Assembly: GCA_031550615.1 (NCBI GenBank)
Contig: JAVBOL010000016.1
Location: 1-50,423, forward strand
From: JAVBOW01 sp031550615
GTDB lineage: Bacteria > Bacteroidota > Bacteroidia > Bacteroidales > Rikenellaceae
Length of the DNA stretch: 50,423 nucleotides
Direction of reading: 5' to 3'
The position numbers were made by a program, and so were the translations under genes. Positions 35,248 to 43,315 of the stretch are shown piece by piece. The notes under the pieces were generated by a model that saw only the letters and a program-made list of their open reading frames with translations, searched no databases and was not told the origin of the DNA. Every line of letters begins with the position of its first letter. The stretch's first letter is position 1.

Positions 35248-36669
35248 CTATTCCGCCCAATCGTCCGTGCGGAAGGGGAAGGCCGCCTGCATGAATGTGT
35301 TGCTCAGGTTGGCCTCGATGTAGTTGCGGAAGGCGTAGCGCACAGCGACTGGCTTTGCGACTTCGGGGGAGCTCACCTCCACCTTGTCGGGCTGCACGAT
35401 CTTCGCCTCGGCGGGGTAGAACTTGCGGTCTGCGCCGGCGATCTCGAAACCTTTTACGGGTGCGAAACCGGGCGACATCCCGGCGTGGGTTTCGGTGAAT
35501 TTCACCGTCGCTTTACCTCCTTCGAAGCTCACCGAAGAGTAGACGGGGCCTGTCGCGGGGAAGGCTTTCGCCATGCCGTAGGTCTTTACGAGTGCGAGGG
35601 TCGCCAGGCGTGTGGCCACCACGTCCTTCTGGGGCGGGTGTATGCACAGCATGCTGCCCGCGTCGGCGGTGGCTGCCATGCCGCTGTTGGGGATCAGCGA
35701 CAGGGCCTTGAACTGCGCTTCGCGCAGACGTGCGGCTTCTGTCCCGTCGGCGTTGTTGTAGTAGTAAGGGGCTATTTCCACGCAGTAGAAAGGCATATTT
35801 TCGTCGCCCCACAACTCGCGCCATTTTTTGACCATCGCGGCTTCGGCTTCTGCGTAGGTCGCGTAGCGTGTGCGGTTCGACTCACCCTGGTACCACAGGA
35901 AGCCCTTGGCGGTGTAGTTGCGCACGGGCCACGTCATGCCGTTGTGCAGGTAGGAGAGGGTCGCGTGGGGCCCGCGTCCTTCGGCAGGTTTGTGCGCCTC
36001 TACGTTAAGGCCCGGGACGGTGCGGGCGGTCGCTTCGTCGAGCCACGATTCGATGCTGGAGCCTCCCCAACTGTTGTTTATCACGCCCACCGGCACGCCG
36101 AGTATATTGGTCAGGTGCATGGCGAAAAAGTAGGGCACGGCGCCGATATTCCATGCCGTGTTGGGGCTGGCGGCCACCCACGTGCCGGTACAATCCTCCT
36201 CGGGGACCGCGCTTTCGCGACGGGGCAGGGTGAATGAGTGGATCAGCTTGCTGTATTTGCCCGCATCCATGATAGTTTGCAGCGAGTTGTCGACGGGCTG
36301 GCCGGTGCTGCCGCGAAGCAGCATCGCCATGTTGGATTGGCCCGAGCAGATCCACACTTCGCCGATAAGGATGTCCGAAACCGTCACCGGTTCGCCGTCG
36401 CTTATGGTCATGGTGTATGCGCCCCCGGCTCCGGGAGTGGCCACTTTTACCATCCAGCGCCCCTGGTCGTCGGGCTTGGCGGTGTATGAGGCTTTGTCCC
36501 ACGAGGTGGTCACGGTCACGGTTTTACCCTTGTCCGCCCAGCCCCACACGTTGGCTTTGGTTTTCTGTTGCAGTACCATGCCGTCGCCCACCAGGGCGGG
36601 AAGGCGCACTTTCGCCCCGCTGGCCAGGGCCAGTGAAAGGAGCAGCGCCGAGAAAAGAACCTTTTTCAT
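35248..36669 (-). CDS. Sialate O-acetylesterase-like SGNH esterase
   Basis: The protein has 473 residues. A signal peptide (about 1-18) is followed by an N-terminal beta domain (LVGDGMVLQQ, VWGWADKGKTV), then the SGNH hydrolase domain with Ser112 in the block I motif CSGQSNM, WGGSSIESWL, LWYQGESN, and a CIHPPQKD segment with the His of the triad. Such enzymes remove O-acetyl groups from sugars; here the target may be an acetylated uronate polymer. It follows the alpha/beta hydrolase gene by one base and belongs to its operon, driven by the shared operator region at 37684. Confidence 0.88.
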   Translation of the reverse strand: MKKVLFSALLLSLALASGAKVRLPALVGDGMVLQQKTKANVWGWADKGKTVTVTTSWDKASYTAKPDDQGRWMVKVATPGAGGAYTMTISDGEPVTVSDILIGEVWICSGQSNMAMLLRGSTGQPVDNSLQTIMDAGKYSKLIHSFTLPRRESAVPEEDCTGTWVAASPNTAWNIGAVPYFFAMHLTNILGVPVGVINNSWGGSSIESWLDEATARTVPGLNVEAHKPAEGRGPHATLSYLHNGMTWPVRNYTAKGFLWYQGESNRTRYATYAEAEAAMVKKWRELWGDENMPFYCVEIAPYYYNNADGTEAARLREAQFKALSLIPNSGMAATADAGSMLCIHPPQKDVVATRLATLALVKTYGMAKAFPATGPVYSSVSFEGGKATVKFTETHAGMSPGFAPVKGFEIAGADRKFYPAEAKIVQPDKVEVSSPEVAKPVAVRYAFRNYIEANLSNTFMQAAFPFRTDDWAE

Positions 36670-36670
36670 A

Positions 36671-37651
36671 TCAGAAGATGTTTTTTACGATAAAGTCCAC
36701 GCTCTCCCGAAAGATGGGCTCTTTGAGGTCCGAGCTGGTGGCGTTGAGGTTGTGGTCGTAGAAGGGGTATATTTTCAGCACCACGTTCTTCGCACCGGCG
36801 GCATTGAGGGCGTCGGCGAACATCTGGCTCTGCTGCCACTCCACAACGATGTCGCCAGTGCCGCATTGCATAAGCACGGCGGGTATGTCCTTTTTGGGGA
36901 TCATGTAGATCGGGGAGGCGTCATGCAGCACTTTGGGGTCTTTGTCCAGGAAATATTTGATGCGCTCCTGCTCTTTGGCCTTGACTGAAATGGCGGCGCT
37001 GGTCAGATCGTAGATGCCCGAGCAACCCACCAGCACCTTCGCTCCCGGGATGCCCATCGCGCCCACGGCGGAGAGGTGCGCACCGGCCGAGCCACCCATG
37101 AAACCGAAGCGGGTGGGGTCTATGTTGAGCTCTTTGGCATGGTTTTGGATAAATTTAACAGCATCCCTGACGTCCTGGATCGTTACGTTTATATTCGCGC
37201 CGGGCTGCGGGGCAAGCGTGTAGGCTATGCGAACCCCCGTAATGCCGTGCTTGAGGGCCAGGTAACCGGACACGTCGCGGTTTGTGCCGTTGTCGCCCCT
37301 CGCCCAGCCGCCGCCGTGGATGAAGACCATGAAAGGGGCGGGGGAGTCGCTCTTAGCCATGTCTACGATCAGTTTGAGTTCGTAGTCCGGGTAGGTTTTA
37401 TAAACCATTTCACGGGTTTCGGCGCCCGTGTACTCTTTGGCGCTGATCGTGCGGTGCTCCTTGTAGTTGTATGGGACCAGCAGGTCGGGCACCTGCGAAA
37501 GGTCGATGATCTTTTCATACTTGGCCTTGTAGGGCAGTGTGTAGCCCCCCTGGCCGTCGGGAGACAGCTTCATCGCATAGCGGTTGTAAACATCCTGGGC
37601 GCCAGCGCAGTATGCCGCAAGCAACAAGGCGACCGTGAGAAATTTCTTCAT
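36671..37651 (-). CDS. Alpha/beta hydrolase, probable carbohydrate esterase
   Basis: The protein has 326 residues. A signal peptide ends near residue 19. The oxyanion motif HGGGW is at 112-116, the nucleophile elbow GGSAG has Ser188, and the probable Asp and His are in CGTGDIVV and FYDHN. It resembles the BD-FAE/acetyl-xylan-esterase type of the hormone-sensitive-lipase group often found in PULs. It probably removes acyl groups from imported glycan in the periplasm. First gene of the minus-strand operon; the operator lies 33 bp before its ATG. Confidence 0.86.
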   Translation of the reverse strand: MKKFLTVALLLAAYCAGAQDVYNRYAMKLSPDGQGGYTLPYKAKYEKIIDLSQVPDLLVPYNYKEHRTISAKEYTGAETREMVYKTYPDYELKLIVDMAKSDSPAPFMVFIHGGGWARGDNGTNRDVSGYLALKHGITGVRIAYTLAPQPGANINVTIQDVRDAVKFIQNHAKELNIDPTRFGFMGGSAGAHLSAVGAMGIPGAKVLVGCSGIYDLTSAAISVKAKEQERIKYFLDKDPKVLHDASPIYMIPKKDIPAVLMQCGTGDIVVEWQQSQMFADALNAAGAKNVVLKIYPFYDHNLNATSSDLKEPIFRESVDFIVKNIF

Positions 37652-37655
37652 AATA

Positions 37656-37687
37656 TTTGGTGGTTTTAAGTTTTATTGCTAAAATTG
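37656..37687 (+). promoter_or_regulatory. Candidate promoter for the jelly-roll lipoprotein
   Basis: TTTG (37656-37659) is followed after 20 bp by TAAAATTG (37680-37687), one mismatch from TAnnTTTG. The -7 box overlaps the operator at 37684, so regulator binding would block it directly. Less certain than the other PUL promoters. Confidence 0.4.
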
Positions 37688-37697
37688 GTCGACCAAT
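37684..37697. promoter_or_regulatory. GntR-type operator between divergent PUL genes
   Basis: ATTGGTCGACCAAT is a perfect 14-bp palindrome with the same core as the sites at 15251 and 31298. It lies in the 95-bp gap between the esterase operon and the jelly-roll lipoprotein gene and could control both. Confidence 0.8.
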
Positions 37698-37708
37698 CCG
37701 GTGTTTAG

Positions 37709-37716
37709 CAAAGGTA
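37709..37716 (-). promoter_or_regulatory. -7 box of the esterase operon
   Basis: On the minus strand the bases are TACCTTTG, an exact TAnnTTTG. The operator follows 11 bp downstream, just after the expected transcription start. No clear -33 TTG. Confidence 0.6.
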
Positions 37717-37746
37717 ATAAACAATTTTAAAACCTTGCACGGAGAT

Positions 37747-38733
37747 ATGAAAAAACTTTTTGTCATACTGTTGGCCCTTGCACTCTGCTTCTGCGGAGGT
37801 GCCGATGAGGTCAAACCCCCGGTCGACGACGATACGGAGCAGGGCGACGATAATAATGGCGGCGGGGACGAAAACCCCGATCCCGATCCCGACCCTGATC
37901 CCGACCCAGACCCCGATCCCGATCCCCATAGCGGCGCGGTGGTGTTGCGCGGCTCGGCGACGGGCGATGCCTATGCGGCGATGCGCTTGCTGGGCTTCGA
38001 GCCCGAATCGCCCGACGAAGACCACACCCCGTCCGTGCCCCACATAACGCAGGTCTACGACGCCGATCTGCAAAAATATGTTTTCGCGTTCCTGCTGCAT
38101 GTGACCCCCGATACGGACAAGGGCGAGGAGTCGGACCGCCAGCGCAACGAGATCAAGACCTGGGACCGCTCACCGGCCAATATGACCGGAACCGTGGGTG
38201 AAACCCACGAATACAAGTGGTTTATGCGCCTCGATGCAGGTTTTGTGCCCACGCCCGAATTCTCGCACCTGCACCAGATCAAGCCCATAAAGCAAAAGGA
38301 CACCGGCGGCGACGAAAACCCGATCATCACCCTCACCGCCCGCCGCAGCGGCTCGAATAACATAATGCAGCTGATCTACCGCGCCGACGGCGGGGGCAAT
38401 GAGTACCTGGTCAACAACGTCGCGCTTTCTGATTTCCAGGGCCACTGGGTCAGCTTCACCGAGCGGGTGGAATACAAGGCCGACGCCCACTACACTTTCA
38501 AAGCCGTGCGGGTTTCCGACGGCAAAGTGCTGATAAACTACGATAATATAGATCCGGTCAGCGGGGTGAAGTCCAAAACGCTCTGTTTCTGGCGCGCCAG
38601 CATGGGCCTGGGCCGTCCCAAATGGGGACTGTACCGCCGCACGTTATCGCAGACCACCGGCCAGCCCCTGGCCGGACAGCGCGACGAAACGGTGCGCTTC
38701 GCGGATTTTTCTATCGAGGAATCGGGGCAATGA
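37747..38733 (+). CDS. Beta-jelly-roll lyase-like lipoprotein, family unassigned
   Basis: The protein has 328 residues from the ATG at 37747, which follows GGAGAT; a longer in-frame start (37657) would overrun the operator. A lipoprotein signal (Cys14 or Cys16) leads to an acidic linker and a run of Asp-Pro pairs (44-60), then a predicted concanavalin-type beta-sandwich. DRQRNEIK (130-137) and SHLHQIK (173-179) match the inner-sheet Arg/Glu and His/Gln positions of jelly-roll polysaccharide lyases. It may be a surface endo-lyase. I cannot name its PL family. Confidence 0.78.
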   Translation: MKKLFVILLALALCFCGGADEVKPPVDDDTEQGDDNNGGGDENPDPDPDPDPDPDPDPDPHSGAVVLRGSATGDAYAAMRLLGFEPESPDEDHTPSVPHITQVYDADLQKYVFAFLLHVTPDTDKGEESDRQRNEIKTWDRSPANMTGTVGETHEYKWFMRLDAGFVPTPEFSHLHQIKPIKQKDTGGDENPIITLTARRSGSNNIMQLIYRADGGGNEYLVNNVALSDFQGHWVSFTERVEYKADAHYTFKAVRVSDGKVLINYDNIDPVSGVKSKTLCFWRASMGLGRPKWGLYRRTLSQTTGQPLAGQRDETVRFADFSIEESGQ

Positions 38734-38747
38734 CCTGCGCCCTGTTT

Positions 38748-38784
38748 TAACGTGAGGCTCGACAGATCTGTCGGCCTCACGTTA
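38748..38784. terminator. Bidirectional hairpin between convergent genes
   Basis: TAACGTGAGGC and GCCTCACGTTA form an 11-bp stem, topped by the palindrome CGACAGATCTGTCG with one bulged T at 38759. It separates the PUL from the minus-strand acyltransferase, whose stop codon overlaps its edge. The T-tract is weak. Confidence 0.7.
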
Positions 38785-39822
38785 CTTTATGGCGGATTCG
38801 ATTTTCCGAATGACGGCGTTGCAGTAACTATCGAAGTCGATCCGGTTTAAGAGTCTCTCGACCGGGTCGGTTATGACCATTCGGACCTTGTCGATAAGGA
38901 GGCACGATAGCAGCACGCACAACGCCAGCGCAAGAAGCACCGGGGCAAGGGCGATGCCCGAGAAACGTTCGCCTAAAGAGCAGACCAGCGGATATAGGTG
39001 GCTGTGCCCGACAAAGAAGTTTTCATGTATCAGGTATACGGCGAGTGCCGAACCGGCGAGGTAATTAACCGCGCGGCTGCTGAAGTTCAGGCTCCGGAAC
39101 AGCAAAAAGAAGGCGACGCTCGACAGTATGACCAACGGGTCGTTATATGAAAAGAACCTGTTGGCGATATAAAATGCCCCCAGCCCGATCAATACCGACG
39201 ATACTGCGTAAATGCCGCAGTAGGCTATCCTTGCCTTACGGGTTTTTTCAACGGACATGAACAGCGCCATGAAGCGTCCGATCAGGTATATGAAGATAAA
39301 ATTAAAGAAGTTATATCCGCCGGCGCTGAATTGCATTCCCCTCGCAAACCCGAAATAGAACACGATGACCCCCAGAGTGAGCAGGGCCGTTATGAACTCC
39401 TTTTTATTGAGGTTGTCGATCAGTCGGTTCAGCAGAGGGGCAAGCATGTACAGTATAATGTAATTGCCTATGAACCATCCGGAATTGGTGAATGCCAGAA
39501 AAGAGGCGGCAAATCCCCTGAGATATATGTCAGGCCAGTGCGCCAATAGATATAATCCCACGGAATAGAATGCGCACATCACATACAGCCGCGTGATCCC
39601 TCTCCACCTGGGCTTAATGCCGAAATACCCTGAAATGAGGATGAAGCAGTTGACCGCTATTACGAAAAAGCCGTTTAGGATGGAGTCCGTCATGCCCATG
39701 CCGTTGTCGTACCCGGCAAGGCCGAGGCCGTGGACGATGAAGTGGTGCAGGATAATATAGAACATGCACACCAGGCGTAAAAGCTCGATGCCTGATTCCC
39801 TCGGTTTTGCCTGGGCTGCCAT
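38782..39822 (-). CDS. Acyltransferase 3 family membrane protein
   Basis: The protein has 346 residues and about ten membrane segments. The start GIELLRLVCMFYIILHHF holds the R/H pattern (ending HH) typical of the OafA/NolL/WecH acyltransferase-3 family. The middle NCFILISGYFGIKPRW and SGWFIGNYIILYMLAPLLN segments agree. Such proteins move acetyl or other acyl groups onto surface or secreted glycans at the inner membrane. The acceptor is unknown; it might modify the polysaccharide made by the first cluster or a cell-surface polymer. It follows the polyprenyl synthase gene by 7 bp. Confidence 0.83.
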   Translation of the reverse strand: MAAQAKPRESGIELLRLVCMFYIILHHFIVHGLGLAGYDNGMGMTDSILNGFFVIAVNCFILISGYFGIKPRWRGITRLYVMCAFYSVGLYLLAHWPDIYLRGFAASFLAFTNSGWFIGNYIILYMLAPLLNRLIDNLNKKEFITALLTLGVIVFYFGFARGMQFSAGGYNFFNFIFIYLIGRFMALFMSVEKTRKARIAYCGIYAVSSVLIGLGAFYIANRFFSYNDPLVILSSVAFFLLFRSLNFSSRAVNYLAGSALAVYLIHENFFVGHSHLYPLVCSLGERFSGIALAPVLLALALCVLLSCLLIDKVRMVITDPVERLLNRIDFDSYCNAVIRKIESAIK

Positions 39823-39829
39823 ATCTGAT

Positions 39830-40813
39830 CTATTTATTCCTCTCGGCGACGTAGTCGCAAAGCTCGATTAGCGAACTTTTGCATGGCGAGGCGGGGTAAG
39901 GTTCCAGCGCGATGGCGGCCTGTCGCAAAAAATCGTCCATCACCCCGGTGGCTTTCTCTATTCCGCCGCCGTCCATGACCGCCCGGGCGAGGTAGTCGGC
40001 GTTTTCGGGCTTGCGCCTTATGTCCGACAGCTTTCTCAGCAGCAGGGTCCGGTGCGAGGGGGATGAATCCTCCAGCACGGCCAACAGCGGCATGTTGATC
40101 TTGCGTTCGCGCAGATCGCCGCATGCGGGCTTGCCGGTCTGCGAGGCAGGCATGTAGTCCAACACGTCGTCGCGTATCTGGAAAGCCTGGCCGAGCATTT
40201 CGCCGTAGGTGCGCAGCGCGTCCACGTCCCGCTGTGGGGCGCGTGCGGCCATCGCACCCAGCGCCGCAGATGTGCCGAGCACCAGGGCCGTTTTCTTGAA
40301 AATTATCTCGAAGTAAACCTCGCGGGTCATTTGCAGCCGGTCACTCTGCCAACTTTGCAGCATCTCGCCTTCGCAGACCCTCCAGAGCGAGTCGCAGACG
40401 CATTGCACCATGTCTGCGTGGCCGTCGGCGAGGCCCTGCGAGAGGGCGCGCGCGATTATGTAGTCGCCGGCCAGCACGGCGCGGTGGTCGCCCCACAGGG
40501 CGTTGACCGAAGGGGCGCTGCGGCGCATGTATGAGCCGTCGATCACGTCGTCGTGAACCAGCGAGGCTTTGTGCAACATCTCGATGAGCATCGCCCCTGT
40601 GGTCCGGCGTCCGGGGGTGTCCGCGGCCTCGGGCAGCATACCTGCCGCAAGCATCACCACCAGGGGGCGTATGGCCTTGCCCTGGCTGCGCAGGATATAC
40701 CCGGCTATGGGCTCCAACTGTGGGGTGGCCGCGCCGAGCATGCCGCGGGCATACTCCTCGTAACGGACCATCGCATCCTCCACGGGGCGGCGTATTTGCT
40801 TTATATCGGCCAT
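39830..40813 (-). CDS. Polyprenyl diphosphate synthase
   Basis: The protein has 327 residues, cytoplasmic. The two aspartate-rich motifs of trans-isoprenyl diphosphate synthases are DDVID (88-92) and DDVLD (215-219), with GKAIRP (45-50) at the substrate phosphate site. It lengthens farnesyl or similar diphosphates by adding isopentenyl diphosphate, probably to the side chain of menaquinone; chain length cannot be read with confidence. It precedes the acyltransferase gene in a two-gene minus-strand unit. Its -7 box ends 8 bp before the ATG. Confidence 0.92.
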   Translation of the reverse strand: MADIKQIRRPVEDAMVRYEEYARGMLGAATPQLEPIAGYILRSQGKAIRPLVVMLAAGMLPEAADTPGRRTTGAMLIEMLHKASLVHDDVIDGSYMRRSAPSVNALWGDHRAVLAGDYIIARALSQGLADGHADMVQCVCDSLWRVCEGEMLQSWQSDRLQMTREVYFEIIFKKTALVLGTSAALGAMAARAPQRDVDALRTYGEMLGQAFQIRDDVLDYMPASQTGKPACGDLRERKINMPLLAVLEDSSPSHRTLLLRKLSDIRRKPENADYLARAVMDGGGIEKATGVMDDFLRQAAIALEPYPASPCKSSLIELCDYVAERNK

Positions 40814-40821
40814 AACGATTG

Positions 40822-40829
40822 CAAATGTA
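40822..40829 (-). promoter_or_regulatory. -7 box of the polyprenyl synthase gene
   Basis: Minus strand TACATTTG, an exact match, ending 8 bp before the ATG, so the transcript would have almost no leader. Confidence 0.65.
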
Positions 40830-40862
40830 AGGTAAAAAACCGGACGCTCAACGAAATTTTAC

Positions 40863-40870
40863 TATTTTTG
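40863..40870 (+). promoter_or_regulatory. -7 box of the YfhO-family gene
   Basis: TATTTTTG is an exact TAnnTTTG box 30 bp before the ATG at 40901. The -33 element is not clear. Confidence 0.6.
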
Positions 40871-40900
40871 TCGTCTGAACCCCATCCACCGCCGCCGTTT

Positions 40901-43315
40901 ATGGAAAACCAAAATAAATCCGCCCGCCTGTTGCCTTATCTCCTGGCCGTTGTGGCGTTCCTGGCCGTGACCACGGTCTATTTCTCGCCTGTGCTCGAAG
41001 GCAAGGTGCTCGGACAGCACGACGTGACCCAGTACGAGGGCATGAGGGCCGATATATCCTCGCACGCCAGGGCTTTCGGCGAAGACCCCCAATGGACCGG
41101 GGGCATGTTCGGCGGGATGCCTTCCTACCTGATCTCGGTCGACTACGACTCGATGATCCTGCGCGCGGCGTCGAGCTGGCTCAATGGCCTGGCGATGCCC
41201 ATTTCGCTGATAGTGGTGGCGATGTTGTCGTTCTTCCTAATGACGCTGCTGTGCGGCATGGGACCGCGCGAGGGGACCGTCGGGGCGCTGGCCTACGGGC
41301 TTTCGACCTATTTTTTCCTGATAATCGGAGCTGGCCATATTACAAAGGTAGTCGCGATGGCCTATGCGCCGCTGCTCTTCGGCGGGGTGTGGTATACCCT
41401 GCGGCGCGACATGTGGCTCGGGGCTGCCGTCACGGCGCTGGCCGGCGCCGTCGAGATCGCGGCGGGACACCCCCAGATCACATACTATTTCGGGATGGTG
41501 ATCGCCGCTTTCTGGATCAACGAACTGGTACAGGCCGTCAAAGGGCGCACCCTGCCCCGCCTGGCCGCCGCGACCGGATTGCTGGCCGTGGCAGCCGTGC
41601 TGGCCGTGGGAGCTAACTTTATTTCGCTTTATAACGTACAGGAACACAGTAAATACACCATACGCGGAGGCTCGGAACTGACCCGCGCCGAAAAGGCCAA
41701 CGACCGCGGGCTGGATATCGACTACGCCACGGCATGGAGCTACGGCCGCGGCGAAACGCTGAATTTGCTCGTCCCCGACCTGATGGGAGGATCGTCCATG
41801 GGCGGTTTTTCGCCCGACGGCGAGGTGGCCGACGCGTTGGTGAAGTACGGTGCGCGCAACCAGGCCGCATACCTGCCCGCCTATTGGGGCGACCAGCCAA
41901 TAACGGGCGGGCCTACCTACCTGGGTGCGGTGGCGTTGCTACTGGCCTGTGCGGGGATGTTCCTGCTGGGGGGGCGCGAGAAGTGGTGGCTGCTGGCGGT
42001 GAGCGTGCTGGCGGTGATGCTCTCCTGGGGGCATAACTTTATGTGGCTCACGGAGTTATTTTTTAAATACCTGCCCGGATACGACAAATTCCGCACCGTG
42101 TCGATGATACTATGTATAGTCGAGTGGAGCGTGCCGATGCTGGCGGTGATGTTCCTGTATAAAGCCACCCGGAAGGATACCGACCCTGTGGCGGTTGTCA
42201 AAGCCTCGTTAAGGGCGCTGTATGCGGTGGGCGGCCTGTCACTTTTCCTGCTGATGTTCGGGGGCGCGATCTTCTCTTTCACCTCGCCTATGGACAGCCA
42301 GATGCCGGCGGATATAGCCGCGGCGATGCGCACCGAGCGCGCCTCGATGCTGCGGGGCGACGCCCTGCGTTCGCTGATCTTCGCCCTGCTGACATTCGGG
42401 GTGATCTGGGTCATGGCGAAGGGGAAACTCAAAACCGCCTGGGCTTTCGTGGCGCTGGCCGCGCTGGTGTGTGCGGATCTGATCCCGGTCAACGCCCGTT
42501 TCCTGCCCCAAAGCAGCTTCCATGAGAAGCGCAGCGTAGAGGTCAGGCCTACCGATGCCGACCTTCAGATAATGTCCGATACGACCCCCGGTTTCCGCGT
42601 GGCCAACCTCACGGTGAGCACCTTCAACGACGCGACCACTTCGATGTTCCACCGCTCGGTGGGGGGCTACCACGGCGCGAAGCTGCAACGTTACCAGGAT
42701 CTGATCGACCGCTACCTGTCCCGCGGCGACCGTGAGATATATAATATGCTCAACACGCGCTACTATATCGTTTCCGAAGGACAGGGCGCACCCCCAGAGG
42801 CGGCGTACAACCCCGACGCCAACGGCGCGGCGTGGTTCGTGGAGCAGACAGTCCCCGCCGCCACTCCCGACGAGCAGATCGAAAAACTCGGGCGCATAGA
42901 CACCAAGACCCAGGCCGTGGTCGAAGACGCCTTCGCCGGCAAGGCCGCCGCCGCGTCGATGGCCGCCGCGCCGGGCGACACGGTATACCTGGCCGATTAC
43001 CGCGTAAACCGCCTTACGTATAAATACCGGGCCGCCGGGCCGCGCCTTGCCGTATTCTCGGAAATATACTACCCCGAGGGTTGGAGCGCCACGGTGGACG
43101 GGCAGCCCCTGGATTATTTCCGTGCGGACTACCTGCTTCGCGCCGCCGTGCTGCCGGCAGGTGAGGGTGAGGTCGTGTTTCGTTTCGCCATTCCCCATTT
43201 CGCGCTGTTACAGGGCATTACGTTGGCGTGTTCGCTGCTGATACTGCTCTTCCTGGCTGCCGCGCTGATAGTTAAAAACTTTATTTGCAAGAAAAATGTC
43301 AAACGACCGCAATAA
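40901..43315 (+). CDS. YfhO-family membrane protein
   Basis: The protein has 804 residues. About 12 membrane segments fill the first 550 residues, with the loop motifs HDVTQYEGM and WTGGMFGGMPSYL early on; a soluble C-terminal domain (FRVANLTVSTFNDATTSMFHRSVGGYHGAKL, YYPEGWSATVDGQ) and a last membrane segment follow. This is the YfhO family of GT-C-like proteins linked to glycosylation of teichoic acid or other surface polymers in Firmicutes. Its role in Bacteroidetes is not settled. I start at ATG 40901; a longer frame from 40553 overlaps the polyprenyl synthase gene. The end overlaps ftsX by 20 bp. Confidence 0.85.
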   Translation: MENQNKSARLLPYLLAVVAFLAVTTVYFSPVLEGKVLGQHDVTQYEGMRADISSHARAFGEDPQWTGGMFGGMPSYLISVDYDSMILRAASSWLNGLAMPISLIVVAMLSFFLMTLLCGMGPREGTVGALAYGLSTYFFLIIGAGHITKVVAMAYAPLLFGGVWYTLRRDMWLGAAVTALAGAVEIAAGHPQITYYFGMVIAAFWINELVQAVKGRTLPRLAAATGLLAVAAVLAVGANFISLYNVQEHSKYTIRGGSELTRAEKANDRGLDIDYATAWSYGRGETLNLLVPDLMGGSSMGGFSPDGEVADALVKYGARNQAAYLPAYWGDQPITGGPTYLGAVALLLACAGMFLLGGREKWWLLAVSVLAVMLSWGHNFMWLTELFFKYLPGYDKFRTVSMILCIVEWSVPMLAVMFLYKATRKDTDPVAVVKASLRALYAVGGLSLFLLMFGGAIFSFTSPMDSQMPADIAAAMRTERASMLRGDALRSLIFALLTFGVIWVMAKGKLKTAWAFVALAALVCADLIPVNARFLPQSSFHEKRSVEVRPTDADLQIMSDTTPGFRVANLTVSTFNDATTSMFHRSVGGYHGAKLQRYQDLIDRYLSRGDREIYNMLNTRYYIVSEGQGAPPEAAYNPDANGAAWFVEQTVPAATPDEQIEKLGRIDTKTQAVVEDAFAGKAAAASMAAAPGDTVYLADYRVNRLTYKYRAAGPRLAVFSEIYYPEGWSATVDGQPLDYFRADYLLRAAVLPAGEGEVVFRFAIPHFALLQGITLACSLLILLFLAAALIVKNFICKKNVKRPQ

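Noticed and set aside
40553..40900. Extension of the YfhO reading frame to 40553
   Set aside because: It runs antisense through the polyprenyl synthase gene and its promoter; the ATG at 40901 has a TATTTTTG box 30 bp upstream and gives a normal YfhO N-terminus.
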